A stretch of DNA of 64,000 nucleotides, taken from NCBI GenBank assembly GCA_037074765.1, contig JBAMDO010000061.1, forward strand, positions 1 to 64,000, written 5' to 3'. The stretch comes from Mansonella perstans. Lineage: Eukaryota; Nematoda; Chromadorea; Rhabditida; Onchocercidae. Below the pieces are notes generated by a model. That model was not told where the DNA came from, ran no database searches, and worked only from the letters and a program-made list of their open reading frames with translations. How positions within the stretch are numbered: position 1 is the stretch's first letter; each line of letters begins with the position of its first letter. Both the position numbers and the translations under genes were made by a program. Positions 51,283-64,000 of the stretch are shown here, in pieces.

Positions 51283-54200
51283 ATGGGACTTGAAGCGGTA
51301 CCATGTGTACTTCGTAGTGCAGCCAATGGTGGCAATAGTTCATCCTATTGTACTATTGGCTTTCTTATTCGGCCGTCCACATCATCCACCAATAATACAA
51401 CTGGTCAAACGGTTAGTTTTTAAAAATTTTCGATTTACCTAAACCTAAAAATATGACATTACAACAGTAAACATTTTTACTGTAGAAGCAATGACAGTAT
51501 CTCTCGAAACATGTCTGTTTACGTGTCATTGTAGAAAATTACATATGTTGTATGGTATATATATTTAATCACTTGTAGTTTTTTAGCTTCAGTAAGCAAT
51601 AACACGTAAAATCAAAAGCTTTTCTAGTTTGGAAAATCAAGAATATAGCGACATACGGCATATATTTTTTATAAAGTATTTGGTAAATTTTAAGGATTAA
51701 GAAGTGATTCGAACTAAATAAACAGATCATTTGATAGTTGTAGTGCGTGAAGAAGATTATTGATGTTTGTATATCTCAATTATAAACACTATTGTTATGC
51801 GTGCAATGCTTTTACGTCTTTTTGTTTTTTCCGCATGTCAAATCTAGTAGTTTTATTTTACTAATTAAAAAACAGTTGGTTATTATCGCATTACTTCAGG
51901 CATAAGGTGATCCGATTATAGAAATTGGGAACATTAGAAGGTTCATCAATAGAAGTGGAATTGAACGTTATTAGACTAAGTTAATATAAAATTCGATTAA
52001 GAGCTAATATTTGGATGGTTCTGGAGGATTCTTAAGTGCAGTATAATTCAGGTAATGCACTTAAGTGCCTAATTGAATGCATTACCTGAAGAATGTTATT
52101 TCAGGCTTCAAATGCAGCAGTCAGCAGTACAGCTTCAGTAGCGGTACCATCAAGTAGTGTTCCAAAATCTCTCCATGTAGTACCTGCAACTCTCCAGAAA
52201 CAGTCGACTACTCTTACAACAGCTGCACCAAAACTGGTGGTTCCAAGCGTTTTGCGAATACAACCCACATCTTGTTCTTCGACACATTTGGCGCCACCGG
52301 CTCCGCAGCCGATGCACCATCCAGCACCTCCGAAACCGCCACCGTTATCCATTCAGCACCATCATCATCAACCGCAGCAACAGCATCTACAACACTGCAG
52401 TACTGATGGTTGGTTACACGCAGCACCGCGCTCGAATATCAGTAGCGGTTCCTTCGAGTCACCATCGCCATCGCAGGTTGTTTGTGAATATCAGTTCGGA
52501 TTATATTTTGAAAAAACGTATTTGCAGAAAGCAAAAGAATCTGTGTAATTTTATTTGTCTGCTTCAATCACATAAGCTGCTTATGTGATCTTTGTCATAA
52601 AACCCTTTTGCTTTCCACATTTCGCAAAATGAGAAATTAAATACTTTGTGATTTCAGGTTGTACCACAAATGAACATGAATGAATCGTACGATTGTCAAA
52701 TGCCGTGTACAAGCACCACACCTTTTTTTCCACCTATTTCTTCAATAACGCAAAGCTTTTCATCCGGCAAATCGGATATCGATTTGCTTCAGGTAGTTGT
52801 TTATATTTTTGGTGTTTTTAGAATAAATTTGTTGTATTTGCTGTTTATTCAATTGAAATTTCTGGTTATTCAATACAGTCGTATATTTCGATTAAATTTA
52901 TGGCTTCATGTTGAACGCAGTCGTGTGCCATATTCTATAAAATTGAATAATACCAGCAAACCAGATCATTTGGCTTAATCAATCCTATTATTAAATTGTC
53001 GCTGTGTCAGTCGATTTGATTCTAGTCAGTAAGGAGGACACATTCGTGAAATTTCCTTTGTGAAACATAAGAATAGGCACAGAGTTTTCAGTTGTAAAAC
53101 GAGCACAATTGAAACTAAAGACGTATTTTAATAGATTTTTATTTGAATTCTGCCACTTTTCTCGCTTAATTTTCCAGGGATATGCTTTAGTAATCTTTTT
53201 CCGTGTGTCTTATATAAATGCTTGCAGGACATGACACATCATGTTGATTTGAATCCTCCAATTATGCATCAGCAACAATCGCAGCCTATAACTGATAAGA
53301 CAACAATAACTCCTAACCATTATGCGCAGCAGCATAATATGACGCCTCCTTCGCCATCACAGCAACACCGGTATCACAACACTGCTCCTTTGATGATGCG
53401 TATGCAAGATTCTTCGACGTGTACACCGGTACAAGCTGATTATCAGATACATATGCAGGTCTGTAATTTGCGGCAATATTTTGTATTTTGTATATCTTGC
53501 GCAAGGTTCTCTGGATCACATTCGTCACATTATCTGTTCACTTTTGCTGAATCATGCATTACTTGCATACTGCCAGAATAAATTTATCAAGAAATTTTGT
53601 ATTTCGTGCTTCGAATTAGCATTGGTTGATTATGATGTAAATAGCTTTCATATCTACGCCCCAAATTAGCATAATATATCAGGCAGTCGTTATATTTTGA
53701 TTGATACGATTAAACTCATGAAAATTATGGTTTCCAGGTTGAGTTGAATAGTGGAACGCCATCTTGTCATTATCAAAATAGTTTTAATGTTGTAACTGAT
53801 TGCTCCCCTACGGCGGATAGTGGAATCCAAAGCATCGCTGACTCGCCACCAGCCGACCCGTTCACTCCACCTACGCCGTATATTCCACCGCCGCCTCCTT
53901 CTCTTCCATCGGTAAGTTGAGGAGTTTTATTACGTCTTCTGGAATTGACACAGAAATCATCCAAATTGTCTAAGAAAGGTAGGAATATGGAGTCCGGAAT
54001 GTAAGGAACGTCTAGTAGCATCATTTTTAATATTATAGTTATTCCTTGTTCTGTAACCGTAACTTTCAGGTTGTTGCGACAGTAAATAAAATTAAGGAGC
54101 CACAATCAACAGCAGATCCGACAAACTGTTCTGATGACTATTCCGATATGCCACGTTTGATACCTTTCCATGAAATGGAAACAGAAAGTGGTTCACCGTT

Positions 54201-57200
54201 AAGGGAAGAACCACCATTATTTATGCCAAAAGCACCACCATCCGACAATGCTATTCTGAAGACTGCTGAACTAGATTCATTAACAGAAGATCAGAAAAAA
54301 AATTCCGAGCAGAATCGAGTTGTAGCTATATCTAAGGAAAAAACAGAAGAAGGATTGCATGATATTCCAAAAATAGCAATTACTCCGGCAATGAATGTTA
54401 CAGATTTGGTGGAACAACTAATGGCTCATATGGATCCTGAACAGCGGAAACAGTTTGCTAATGCTATCCAGTCAAAAGTTGCTGTTGATGATATCACTGC
54501 AGTGGATAATAATGCTCCTACTGCTGCTGCAGTTGCTAGTACTAATATTGGTACCAATAGTACTGATATTATTACTGCAGTTACAACAGTTGCGGCTGCT
54601 AATATTATTAGTACTTCTACTGCTCGTGATCATAAAGCAGTGGAATCGAAGGAACCAGAACATGTTGCAGTGCAAACCGAATTTGTTAATGCATCAAAAG
54701 CACAACTGAATGAGGAGCGAGATGTTGAATGTGAAATTTCGGAACTTAGAGATGGGATTCCAAAAATGAAACGAAAAATTCGCAAACGTAAAGTGAAAGA
54801 TTGGAGCGAATCCATCTCAGGGAAGCCAGCACGGAAAATGAAACGACGAGAAGTGAGACTTAAGTCAAATGATTTCGTGGAGTGTTCAAGTGTTGATGGA
54901 TTGGCTGTCGGTGAAATGAGAAGTGTAAATAGCTTGAAAAGGCGGATGCAGGTACCTTTGTTATCCGGAAATTTGGAAGCTGAAGTGCAAACAGAAGAAA
55001 GAAGGTGTAAAGGACGAAAAAAAGAAGAACAAAGGAAGAAGTTTATAATGGAAAAGAAGTTTCCCAGCAAAAAATTGGAGAAAAAAAAGGCAATTAAAGA
55101 AGAAATTCGTGAAGGACATCAAAAACTTGATGTGAGTGTTGCTGAAGGGGAGACGAACAAGCATGTAGAATGTTCGGATGAGAATATGATGGATCAGATT
55201 AGGGAATTTCATATGGATATGAAGCGCAAAGTAAATGAACAGCTTAAAATCGTCATCGAACAAATCGGAAAGCAATTTGCCAATCTGGAACTTAATTTAG
55301 GTGATCGGAAGCATTGGAATTTGCCATGGTATCGCTTGAACTGGAAGGAAATTACTCGGAGGTTTGTAGCTTTAAATTGGAATTCAAATTAGAATTAAGA
55401 TTCTAATTGATAAAGAACTTGTACAGTACGCATTTGCTATGGAAAGCTCTTTATATTCGAGCTGTAGAAACTTTGAAGAATTTAAGTACCAAGAGGCAAA
55501 CATTTTTTGAATAGATAAGTTGGTGGTGTAACAATTTATTGAGGCAATGAATTGTGTATTTGAGAAAGGTTCGAATAAATCAAAATTTTCCACAGAATGT
55601 TTTTTTTGCAAGAAAACTTTAAGATTTCACGGTTCTGTACTAGTTCCATTTGTTTTTTTCAGGTTGGTTGAAAGGAATCGGCTCGAAAAATCAAGACGAG
55701 AAAAAAACGTTTCGAAAGTTTGTCGAATTGGGAGTAAAAAGTTATTGAAATCAAAAAAGAGTGATGCGTGGTAAACATTTGTCATTGTTCCGTTCTTAAA
55801 ACCAAAAAAATATATTTTTTTTAAATCCATTCATATCATGAATTTATGCTATTTTTGAAATCGGATTTTTCAGTATTGCACTGATGATGTCAGATGTCTC
55901 AAAGCACTATGATCTTTGTTTTTTTACAGTTGATGTATGAATTTGATATGTGCCATGCTTAAGGAGAGAGATCTTGCACTCTGCAAGTAATTTGTTACAT
56001 ACATTCCAACTTTATTGTTTCAGTCACTTGATTTTTCAGCGCTACAACATCATCCAAAGTATGTGGGAAAAATCGTCCTCCATCTGGTGACTATATTAAA
56101 CTGAAACAAAGTTAGTTATTTTCTTTCATCGGAAATTAAAAATTTTCAAAACTCAAACTAGTTTATTGGAGTTTCCATTGTTTGATCTGGAACGTTTCTG
56201 CTCACCTTCACTTTTTTTGCTATAAATAATTACGATCGTTCGGCAATGCCTTTCAGATGTGATTGTTGATGCTTATCCGAAAATCGAGCAGATGCAGTGC
56301 TCTTGTTCTTCTGGATGTTGTGGTGAAAGTGATGAATGCTTGAATCGGTGAGTTTCTGGTGTATATTAATATTTTTGGAATGTTTCTGTTCTCAGTGCAT
56401 AGCTGCGGATTTAACCATTTTGTTAGGAAATGTTTTATCTTATTTTTACTAATTCCATTTATATTCTAGAGTAATATTGATGGAATGTGGCAGCAGTTGT
56501 CCACGAAATGCTCTCTGCACTAATAAGCGATTATTTCGACGTGAATGTGTTGAACGGTTGCGAACTTTCCAAACGATGAATGGCTGTGGTATTGGTGTGA
56601 AAACGGATGTTAGTATTGGTAAGGGGCAGGTAATTGTTCTTTGAATTTTCTTTGATCTTATTGTTGGTTTTTGTTGTAAAGTATCTGTGAAGCGATTAGT
56701 CACAAACAATATTTCGTTAGGTGATTAGTTAGCACATGGGCAGCCTGTCAGCGTTTACTGTAAAGTTAATAACATAAAAAGGATGGCTTGGTTGAGGAGA
56801 TGTCTTTTTACCTTTTTAAAGTTGTTTATTTTTCAAGAACTTTCGAAAAGGCAACATTTTTCCAGTAGCATATCTAAAACATATTTGATAGAACACTTTC
56901 AATTAATGAAAAAAAGACTTAAGTCTTCTGAATTAGAATGCCTCCATCTCTTTCTGAAATCTAAAATGTAGAGTTTCATTCCAAAACGTTTCTTCGCCAT
57001 AAGTACTGCATTCAATAGCTAAATACCATTTTGAATTGAAAGGATGTTTTTTATTTTACTGCTAATAAATTTTTTTTCTGATATACAGTTTACATTGTAT
57101 TGAAAATTCTACAGTTTATATGTGAATATATCGGTGAAGTTGTCTCAATGGAAACGTTTAATGTTCGAAGCCGTACTGATTATCGCTATCAACGAAATCA

Positions 57201-60200
57201 TTACGCACTGAATCTTTGTCCAGGTTTTGTTGTTGATGCCTATCGAAAGGGAAATATTGCACGATTCATTAATCATTCCTGTGCTCCAAATTGTGAAATG
57301 CAGCGCTGGTAAGTTATATTGTCAGTATCGTTCTTTTGATATTTATCACCCTCTTTTGAGGTTCTCGTAAGCCTTGTTTACAATGTTCATAAGACAGTTT
57401 ACATCATTTATTTACGAAGTAACTCCTGGAGTTGTTTTTGAAGTAATTTTTTGGTGGTTATAAATACTTCATTGATGTCAATTGTAGGTCTGTTAACGGC
57501 TACTATCGAATTGGTTTATTTGCTTTACGTGGAATTCATGAAGGAGAAGAGCTTACGTATGATTACAATTGGGATGCGTTTGAGTTTGATGATGTAACAG
57601 TCTGTTGCTGTGGTGCACCGAATTGCCGACATTTTCTTAATAAACATGTTATCATGAATAATCGAGAGAAAGAACTAGTACGTATCACTCGTTTGCTTCT
57701 GCTGCGAAATGTGCAAAAATCGGCAGCATGTAAACTGAAAAAATTTAGAAAGGGTAAGTTTTTACACCAAATGTTGTGGTACTCGAAAGAATATTCAGAT
57801 GTGACCAGAAGAGATGAGACCTTTCTTCTGGTCACATCATAATGTAATTGTACTGACGTTAAATATCAAAATACTGAATATATTCCATGTCATATGTTCT
57901 GGTGTAAGCCAATCTAAACAGTAGCGTTAACAAAATTTAATATTGCGGCATAAACTTTCACAGGTTGTGGATGCCTTGCTGATCCTTGTAATCCTTAAGA
58001 TATGGCTGGTTTTATGCTATCGTGATTGATCTCAGTAGGGATTCAGTCTAGTTTTTTTTTTCTTTTTTTTTTCAGCTATGCAAGCGGGGATATTTCGATT
58101 TTGTTTTTTAGAATCTCGATCACGGAGTCAGAATAGGACTTCAAAACCATCTTTGGCAATCTCTCCAACCAGTAACGGTGATGCATATTTGGAGCAACTT
58201 TGTCAAGAAATAGTCATGAAGTTTAACGATTCTAAAGTAGCTTCCAAGAAGCAACTCAAAAAATTGTCAAACTTTGTTGCTCAGCTTCGTGGGCAGTCAA
58301 CTTCTGCGCGGACAGTCTTAGAAATACTGGAATCAATCGAAGTGAAAGTTGATGGTTTGCTTGACGTATCTAATAAACCTCTAGATCGGCGGAGACTGGA
58401 TATTTGGCGCACAAGTTTTGCTTCAATAAAAGCAAAGCATTTGCGGGAAGGGAAAAAGCTTGGTAAAAATGATCATCAGCAATATCATCTAAACCAGAGA
58501 AAATCTAAAACTGGGCCTCATCGGACGCTGACTGCTGCAATTAATTACAGATACCTTGATTCTCCGGTATGTCTTTTTTTCGTGATGTCATTTTAATTAT
58601 GGTGTTCAGTTGTGTACTTTTATTATCAACATTCTTGCGCAGAAAGAATTTCTTTAGAAATTTACTGGACTTTTTAAACATTTTTGTTCTAGTTTTTCTT
58701 GTAGCATTTGAAAATTTTTTTATAGATCCCAGTGGGTTCTTACGATCATGACAGTTTCTCGTACCTTAGCGTAGCTGATTCTAACACCGACTGTGTACGT
58801 TGCATATGTGGTATCACAGATGATGATGGACCTATGATACAATGTGAAAAGTGCAATTTTTGGCTTCATGAAGAATGTGTTTTCGATGAGAAACCTCTTG
58901 ATGAAGTTAAAGTAATGTTTTGCTGGGTTTTTAATATATAATGAATGCTAGGACTTAGAACAAGTTTGGGTTTTGCAACTCAGTTATTACCATTATTTAT
59001 TTCTCAAACTTGATCTTTTTTTATGAAATATTGTTTGTTTTAGGATTTTATTTGCATCATATGTGCTCGAAATGCTCAACGTACTCCGACGGCATCAATT
59101 ACGCTACGTATCCAGCCTGATTATAATTTTAAGAACTGTACTTATTATCGGACGTTGGTGAATTTACGGCGTTTGCAAGTGCGTTTAGGTGAAACGGTGT
59201 ATGTACAAAAACTTGAAAACGACAATGTGAGGGAACTTATCAATTTTTATGAAAAATTAAAATTCTGTTCTCTATTGTTCTATGAATTGGATTAAAGCAA
59301 GAAATGAAAAAGGCGAACGACACATTTTATTTTTTTCTCATGTGCATTTCCAAGCAATTTAATCAAAGATAGAGTTTTTTTCAGCTTATCAAATCAGTTT
59401 TTTGATTTTAGCACAAATTGATACTACGTCGACTGGTGGAGTGCAGGAAGCAGAGTAGTCCCGTGGCAGGTATAATCCCTACAGTATTGGAAAAAACTGA
59501 TAAAGAATTTTGTCCAGTATCATTTCATCGTAAGAATGTTCGATGTTTCCGCATCGAGCGTCTTTTTTCGTTCGAAGGACATAAATTCGTTTTTGGTTTC
59601 TATTACGCACGACCACATGAAGTTTATTGTGAGCCAGGCAAATTATTCCATGAAAAAGAGGTGAATTTTTGTCTTAGTGGATTTAATCGTATTGTGATGC
59701 TCACTGTTGTTTGGTGTTATTATATCTGTACTGTAAAAGCTTTAAAGATTTATCCGGAATTCAGATGGAATTTGTTCAGATTCTTAATAGTTATTTGATG
59801 CTATTTTTTTTAAAAAAGAAAAAAAACTCTTAGAATTATCAAATGTACAGTTTTTTAAATGTATTTAGTTGAATGTTATTAGTTTATATCAAATTTTATT
59901 GTAAGTCTTTCTGGAGAACTATTTTTCAGATTTTTGCAACTAGTATGTATGATACACTTCCACTCGACGCTGTTGTTGGACGTTGTCTGGCTTTGGAATC
60001 AAGCATTTATTGTCTTGGAAGGCCAAAACTGCCGCACTATGAAGAAGTGGTATGCTTTCAGCCAGATTGGTTTTGATGTGGAGATTACTGAGGGAGATGA
60101 CATTGTTATTTAATTACTGGGCTCAGTAGCTGATTATTTGATGTGAGAAATAGATATTGATAGACTGTCTGATTGGTCGTAAACGATGTTTATATAACGT

Positions 60201-60787
60201 TTTAGCCATTTGTTGCTTTTGCAGGATGTGTACTTTGTGGAATATCAAACAGGAAAAAATTCGAAGTTCGAAAAAATTCCTGTGAAAAATCACTATTACA
60301 TTAATACTGATCCGCTCATATTTTCACATTTCAAAGAGAAATTGACCATTTCTAGAACATTTACGGTAACTATAATATTTTAGATTAATTTCTCTTTTGG
60401 TCAAGTTTAATTTTCCTTAGATACTGACCTTTAGTTCTCTTGCACAATTTAATTTTTTTTGTAATTGCATGTTTTGTAAACGCATCATTTTATTAATGGA
60501 GCTTTGAGGAATGACCCAAATCGAAAAATTCTACGCGGATGTAATAAATAAAATTTGTTTAATTCTAGCCATTTATGATGGAACAGGATATGAAGAATTT
60601 ATCCCGTCTCGATACTGCAGAAAATAATAACTCCCCAGTCGAAAACAGGCGACAGCGAATGGCTAATTTAGAAATAGTTTTGCAACATTTGCCAATAACG
60701 AGCAAAACTAGAGAACCACTTGAAACTATAAGCTGTTTGTCCGATAAGATGTCAAAGCAGAAGCGATTACGTCAATTGCGTCACTGA
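51283..60787 (+). CDS. lin-59: LIN-59/ASH1-type SET-domain histone methyltransferase
   Basis: Nineteen exons join in phase: 51283-51411, 52105-52476, 52658-52792, 53228-53458, 53738-53911, 54070-55361, 55663-55770, 56040-56110, 56257-56347, 56470-56629, 57115-57308, 57488-57753, 58076-58566, 58726-58911, 59044-59226, 59412-59660, 59930-60049, 60225-60365 and 60569-60787, about 1603 residues. The N-terminal half is Pro/Ser/Gln/His-rich, then basic ([11 protein letters not shown]). Residues about 850-905 form a Cys-rich AWS region, followed by SET ([40 protein letters not shown]), a post-SET Cys cluster (CCCGAPNC), a PHD finger (about 1260-1315) and a BAH domain (about 1340-1530). AWS-SET-PHD-BAH is the ASH1 order; ASH1-family enzymes dimethylate H3K36 and oppose Polycomb. 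I see no bromodomain, as expected for a nematode LIN-59 rather than vertebrate ASH1L. The first exon is the least certain part; upstream untranslated exons are possible. Exon 13 has two in-frame acceptors. Confidence 0.9.
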
Positions 60788-63700
60788 TTTTTAATTTTTT
60801 TAATCATGGGATATAATGTTGTAGAAGTTATATGGTTCATATAACTTACATCAGCAGAATTAGTAACAGCAATGTGAGAAGTGGTCAAGAAATTTCCAGT
60901 TCTCTCTGTTCAGGCAAAATTTCTTTGAAATGTGAAATGTTAGTTGAAGTCAAAGATTGAACTGGAATGGTTTAATAATTAGTCCTGTAGTTCCGTTCTA
61001 GTAGTTTTATATTTGACTTCATTTGTGCATTATCCATCCATACAGCTGATTTGATTAATGTATATACTTTTTGTAATTTTCCAATTTCCCACGTTTTAAA
61101 AACAATAAGCAACGGCGCACTCATATTGCAAACAACTGATGATGGACAGAATTAAATGCTTAGGTAATGTAGCATTATCTATAGTGGGATTACAGTGAAC
61201 ATTTATCATAATATTTTTTTAACACTATATAACATGAAATAGTTGCATTATATGCAGCAAGCATCTTTCCTTATTTTATCTCGTCTTCTTTCAATAACCC
61301 AGTATTTTTCTGCTGTCTTTGATTTGGTCGTGAAATTTGGATGAACTCAGCGTTGTAAAGTGTTTAATATTTTATAATATTGTACAGGATTTTTTTTCTC
61401 ACCAAACAATTGTGATATATTATTTTTTTGCTGTTGTTACAAAATTGTACGTTCTTCTCACTACTACCAACAGCAGCTTCATTTTCTTGTCATTTATTGT
61501 ATTTTTCTTATTTTATTAATTGCTAGAAATATTTTGATAATGCTCATGCAAGAAGATTTTGATTTACATTCAACTTGGATGTTACAGTATTCGCTTAGTT
61601 TTTAAGCTTTTACTTAATGCATTAGCAAGAAAAAAAAAAAAATTATATATCTTCATCAATGTCATTATTAACATTAATTTATCAACGGGACACATCATTA
61701 TCTGTTTTCATTGTATCTGACTGATTTATTACGGTTTATTATGCAGTTTTTTTTTTTTTTTTTTTTTTTATGTCATTTCAATTTTGTTACGTTTTTTTCA
61801 CAATTAGTGAATTATGTACAAGGTGATTAACTACATATAAAAGATCCTATATATAAAAGACTTCCTACACTTTATGATATTGCAATTGATAACAATACAG
61901 GAAATATAATATCAAGTTTATTAACGACGAGATTCTTATCGAGCTAACATACAGTGTTTTCATTGCACATTTGTAATCATCGGTGTTTCATATGATACTA
62001 GCAGTAACATTTGCAGTAATAGCACTATTGAGATTTCCATTTAGTGGAACGTCGGTAGTTAAAGCGAAAAGAGCAGCAAAAATTATTTGCCAAAAATATT
62101 CGATCATTTTACTTTTCTCTTTTCCTGAAAGTTTTCTTGTTTTCTTTGATACTCATTAAAGATCTTAGGATATATCAGTACTGCTTATGAATTGTAATAT
62201 AATGATGCAGACAGTACTATGCATGCTACAGGTCATACTTGCAGCAAAGTTCATTTTTCATTGTTAGAGTGACAGGTATGAAACTAAATTCCAACCTTGA
62301 TAATACGGTCTTTTGCAAGTCATCTGCAAATGTCTCCGAAAACTGCCAGAATGTAACAAAGCGACACTTTTTGATGTATTTGGAAGAATAGTACTGCATC
62401 TCTGGAATTCACCAGAACTAGCAATGAGATTACCATAATAAAATGATGGTAATATATGATCAAATAGTGACTGACGTATGAGCACCAGCAAAAAACAGCG
62501 ACATGAGATAAAAGCATTATTTCCCATTCAACATATTATTGACATCTTATGAAAGTACTCTTTTTGAATTATGATTAAAGTATTAGTCAAATTATTGCAT
62601 AAAATTTACTTTTAATTAATAAGAATGAAAAACCAGTAGTAATAAATTAACTAATAATAGCTGGTAACGCTTCATTGACAATAGTTTAACAAATTTTTTT
62701 TTTTGAAAACCAATACTGAATAATTGGAATGGAAAAATGAAGAGTTTAAATTTTTTAATAGCGTAAGAAAAAAAAGGAACCGTGTCACATCATTTATTTT
62801 GTCGAGCATTGAAAAAGTAGACGATACGATGGAATACTCATTTTGAAGTCAAACATACAAATGAACGAATAGAAAAAAACCATTATCATGCGCCATAAAA
62901 TTTCTGATATTATATTGACGAAATTAATGATCCAAAAGAAGGGGGAAAAATTAAATTACCTTTTTAAAAGTGTATTTCTGACCTTTATTTCCTTTTTTTT
63001 GATAAATTTATAGTTCAATTTGTACAATTTAATTATTAGTTGGTTTTTTTTTAAAAAATTTTCACTTTTATCAAGATATAAACAAGAAGAATGATTCAGC
63101 AGCGATATTCAATCTTATGGAACTAAATATATTATACAGAAGAGAGGGGGGAACAGGAAGAGAGACCATAATGTTAAGGTTAAATTTAACACTGCTCCTA
63201 GTCATTCTTCTCTTTTAATAAGTAAAATTTAAATTTAATTCGCTATTTTCGCTGTAATTGGACAAAAATGTAGGAAAGTGGAGTCTACTTTTCTGAAGTG
63301 ACATTTTAAATATACGAAATTAAAATTAAATCATTTTTGTTGATATCGAAAAGTAAGTATTTAATTGCATGTTGGGAATTTCATTTCTCTGATAATTTAA
63401 GTAAACATGATGAATTAATTAACCAAATAATCTTTTTTCTTTCCGACACATTACCAGTTGTTGTTCAATTAATGGCAGTACAATTTTATAATAAAGTTAG
63501 TGCTTGTGATCAAAGTGGAATTAATTTAATTAATTGAAAGTTAAATGATGCAAAATTGGAATGCAATTTTGATATTTGGAATGCATTTTGGAATGCAATA
63601 AAAAGAAGAAAAACATTGAAAAAGTCGAGAAAAAAATATTAAACTGATAATCCATCGTTCATTGTGACAACTGCAGAGAAGATTTCGAACGAAGATTTCA

Positions 63701-64000
63701 TGCATGAAATACGTTGGAATCAAATTGTATAAATAATAAAAAAAATAATAATAATAAAGGATTATGTAATTCAATGAGTCATTAACCTGGCTTGCAATCG
63801 ACAAGCATGCATGATTTGGTTCATTGCAATTGCAAAGTTTAGAAATATTTCATTGACGAGTAGCTACGGGCAAATTGCATAATAAATGTGCGAACAATTT
63901 ATAACTCTGACTTTTTTATTGCTGAATAGTCTCGCAACCATTAAAATGCTTCTTTGCAAAAAATGGAACAAATGGAAAATTGTAATATAGTAAAAAAAAA
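60788..64000. other. 3' flank of lin-59, no gene recognised
   Basis: AT-rich DNA with poly-T runs (61746-61769), expected to begin with the lin-59 3' untranslated region. Open frames of 60-90 codons (for example 62264-62527 on the - strand and 63337-63537 on the + strand) show no domains or splice context and are not called. Confidence 0.5.

Noticed and set aside
58076..58566. Possible bromodomain between SET and PHD in the lin-59 product
   Set aside because: The segment is helical-looking ([16 protein letters not shown]) but lacks the characteristic bromodomain motifs; nematode LIN-59 proteins are not expected to have one.

Overview
This is an AT-rich nematode nuclear window, most likely from a filarial or other spirurid worm. 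The evidence is short exons with TTTCAG/TTTAG acceptors, acceptor sites just upstream of start codons that look like spliced-leader sites, nematode-type gene content (RPL24, MSP-domain protein, HMP-1 alpha-catenin, a LIN-59/ASH1-type SET protein) and a BEL/Pao retrotransposon. The species assignment is inference. All exon models were built by hand from splice signals and reading phase; none has transcript support.

Layout. 0.4-1.9 kb: rpl-24 (+), four exons. 3.2-4.5 kb: a tail-anchored MSP-domain (VAP-like) gene (+). 6.96-10.0 kb: a cathepsin-L-like gene (-) that has lost its catalytic cysteine. 11.1-19.3 kb: a young BEL/Pao element with one intact gag-pol-env-like ORF of 2387 codons. Its two 541-bp LTRs are in inverted, not direct, orientation, yet they sit between perfect 5-bp target-site duplications. 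It lies against a short remnant of another BEL integrase. 22.2-29.3 kb: hmp-1/alpha-catenin (+), 17 exons. 29.7-31.0 kb: part of an unrecognised gene on the - strand, built from small phase-compatible exons. 31.0-51.3 kb: a gene-poor stretch full of microsatellites, minisatellites, purine/pyrimidine tracts and old repeats, including an imperfect 2.3-kb palindrome. 51.3-60.8 kb: a 19-exon lin-59/ASH1-type histone methyltransferase gene (+). 60.8-64 kb: no gene recognised.

The most notable architecture is the first 22 kb. A 2.7-kb segment (MSP-gene exons 2-4, the intergenic DNA and the first codons of hmp-1) occurs twice in direct orientation, nearly identical, and flanks 13.3 kb that carries the cathepsin-like gene and the BEL element. 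The left copy completes the MSP gene but ends in a 7-base hmp-1 stub; the right copy completes hmp-1 but has a headless MSP gene. Ancestrally the MSP gene and hmp-1 were probably neighbours about 1.7 kb apart. The two most unusual observations are the inverted-LTR BEL element with an intact target-site duplication and this duplication-flanked insertion.
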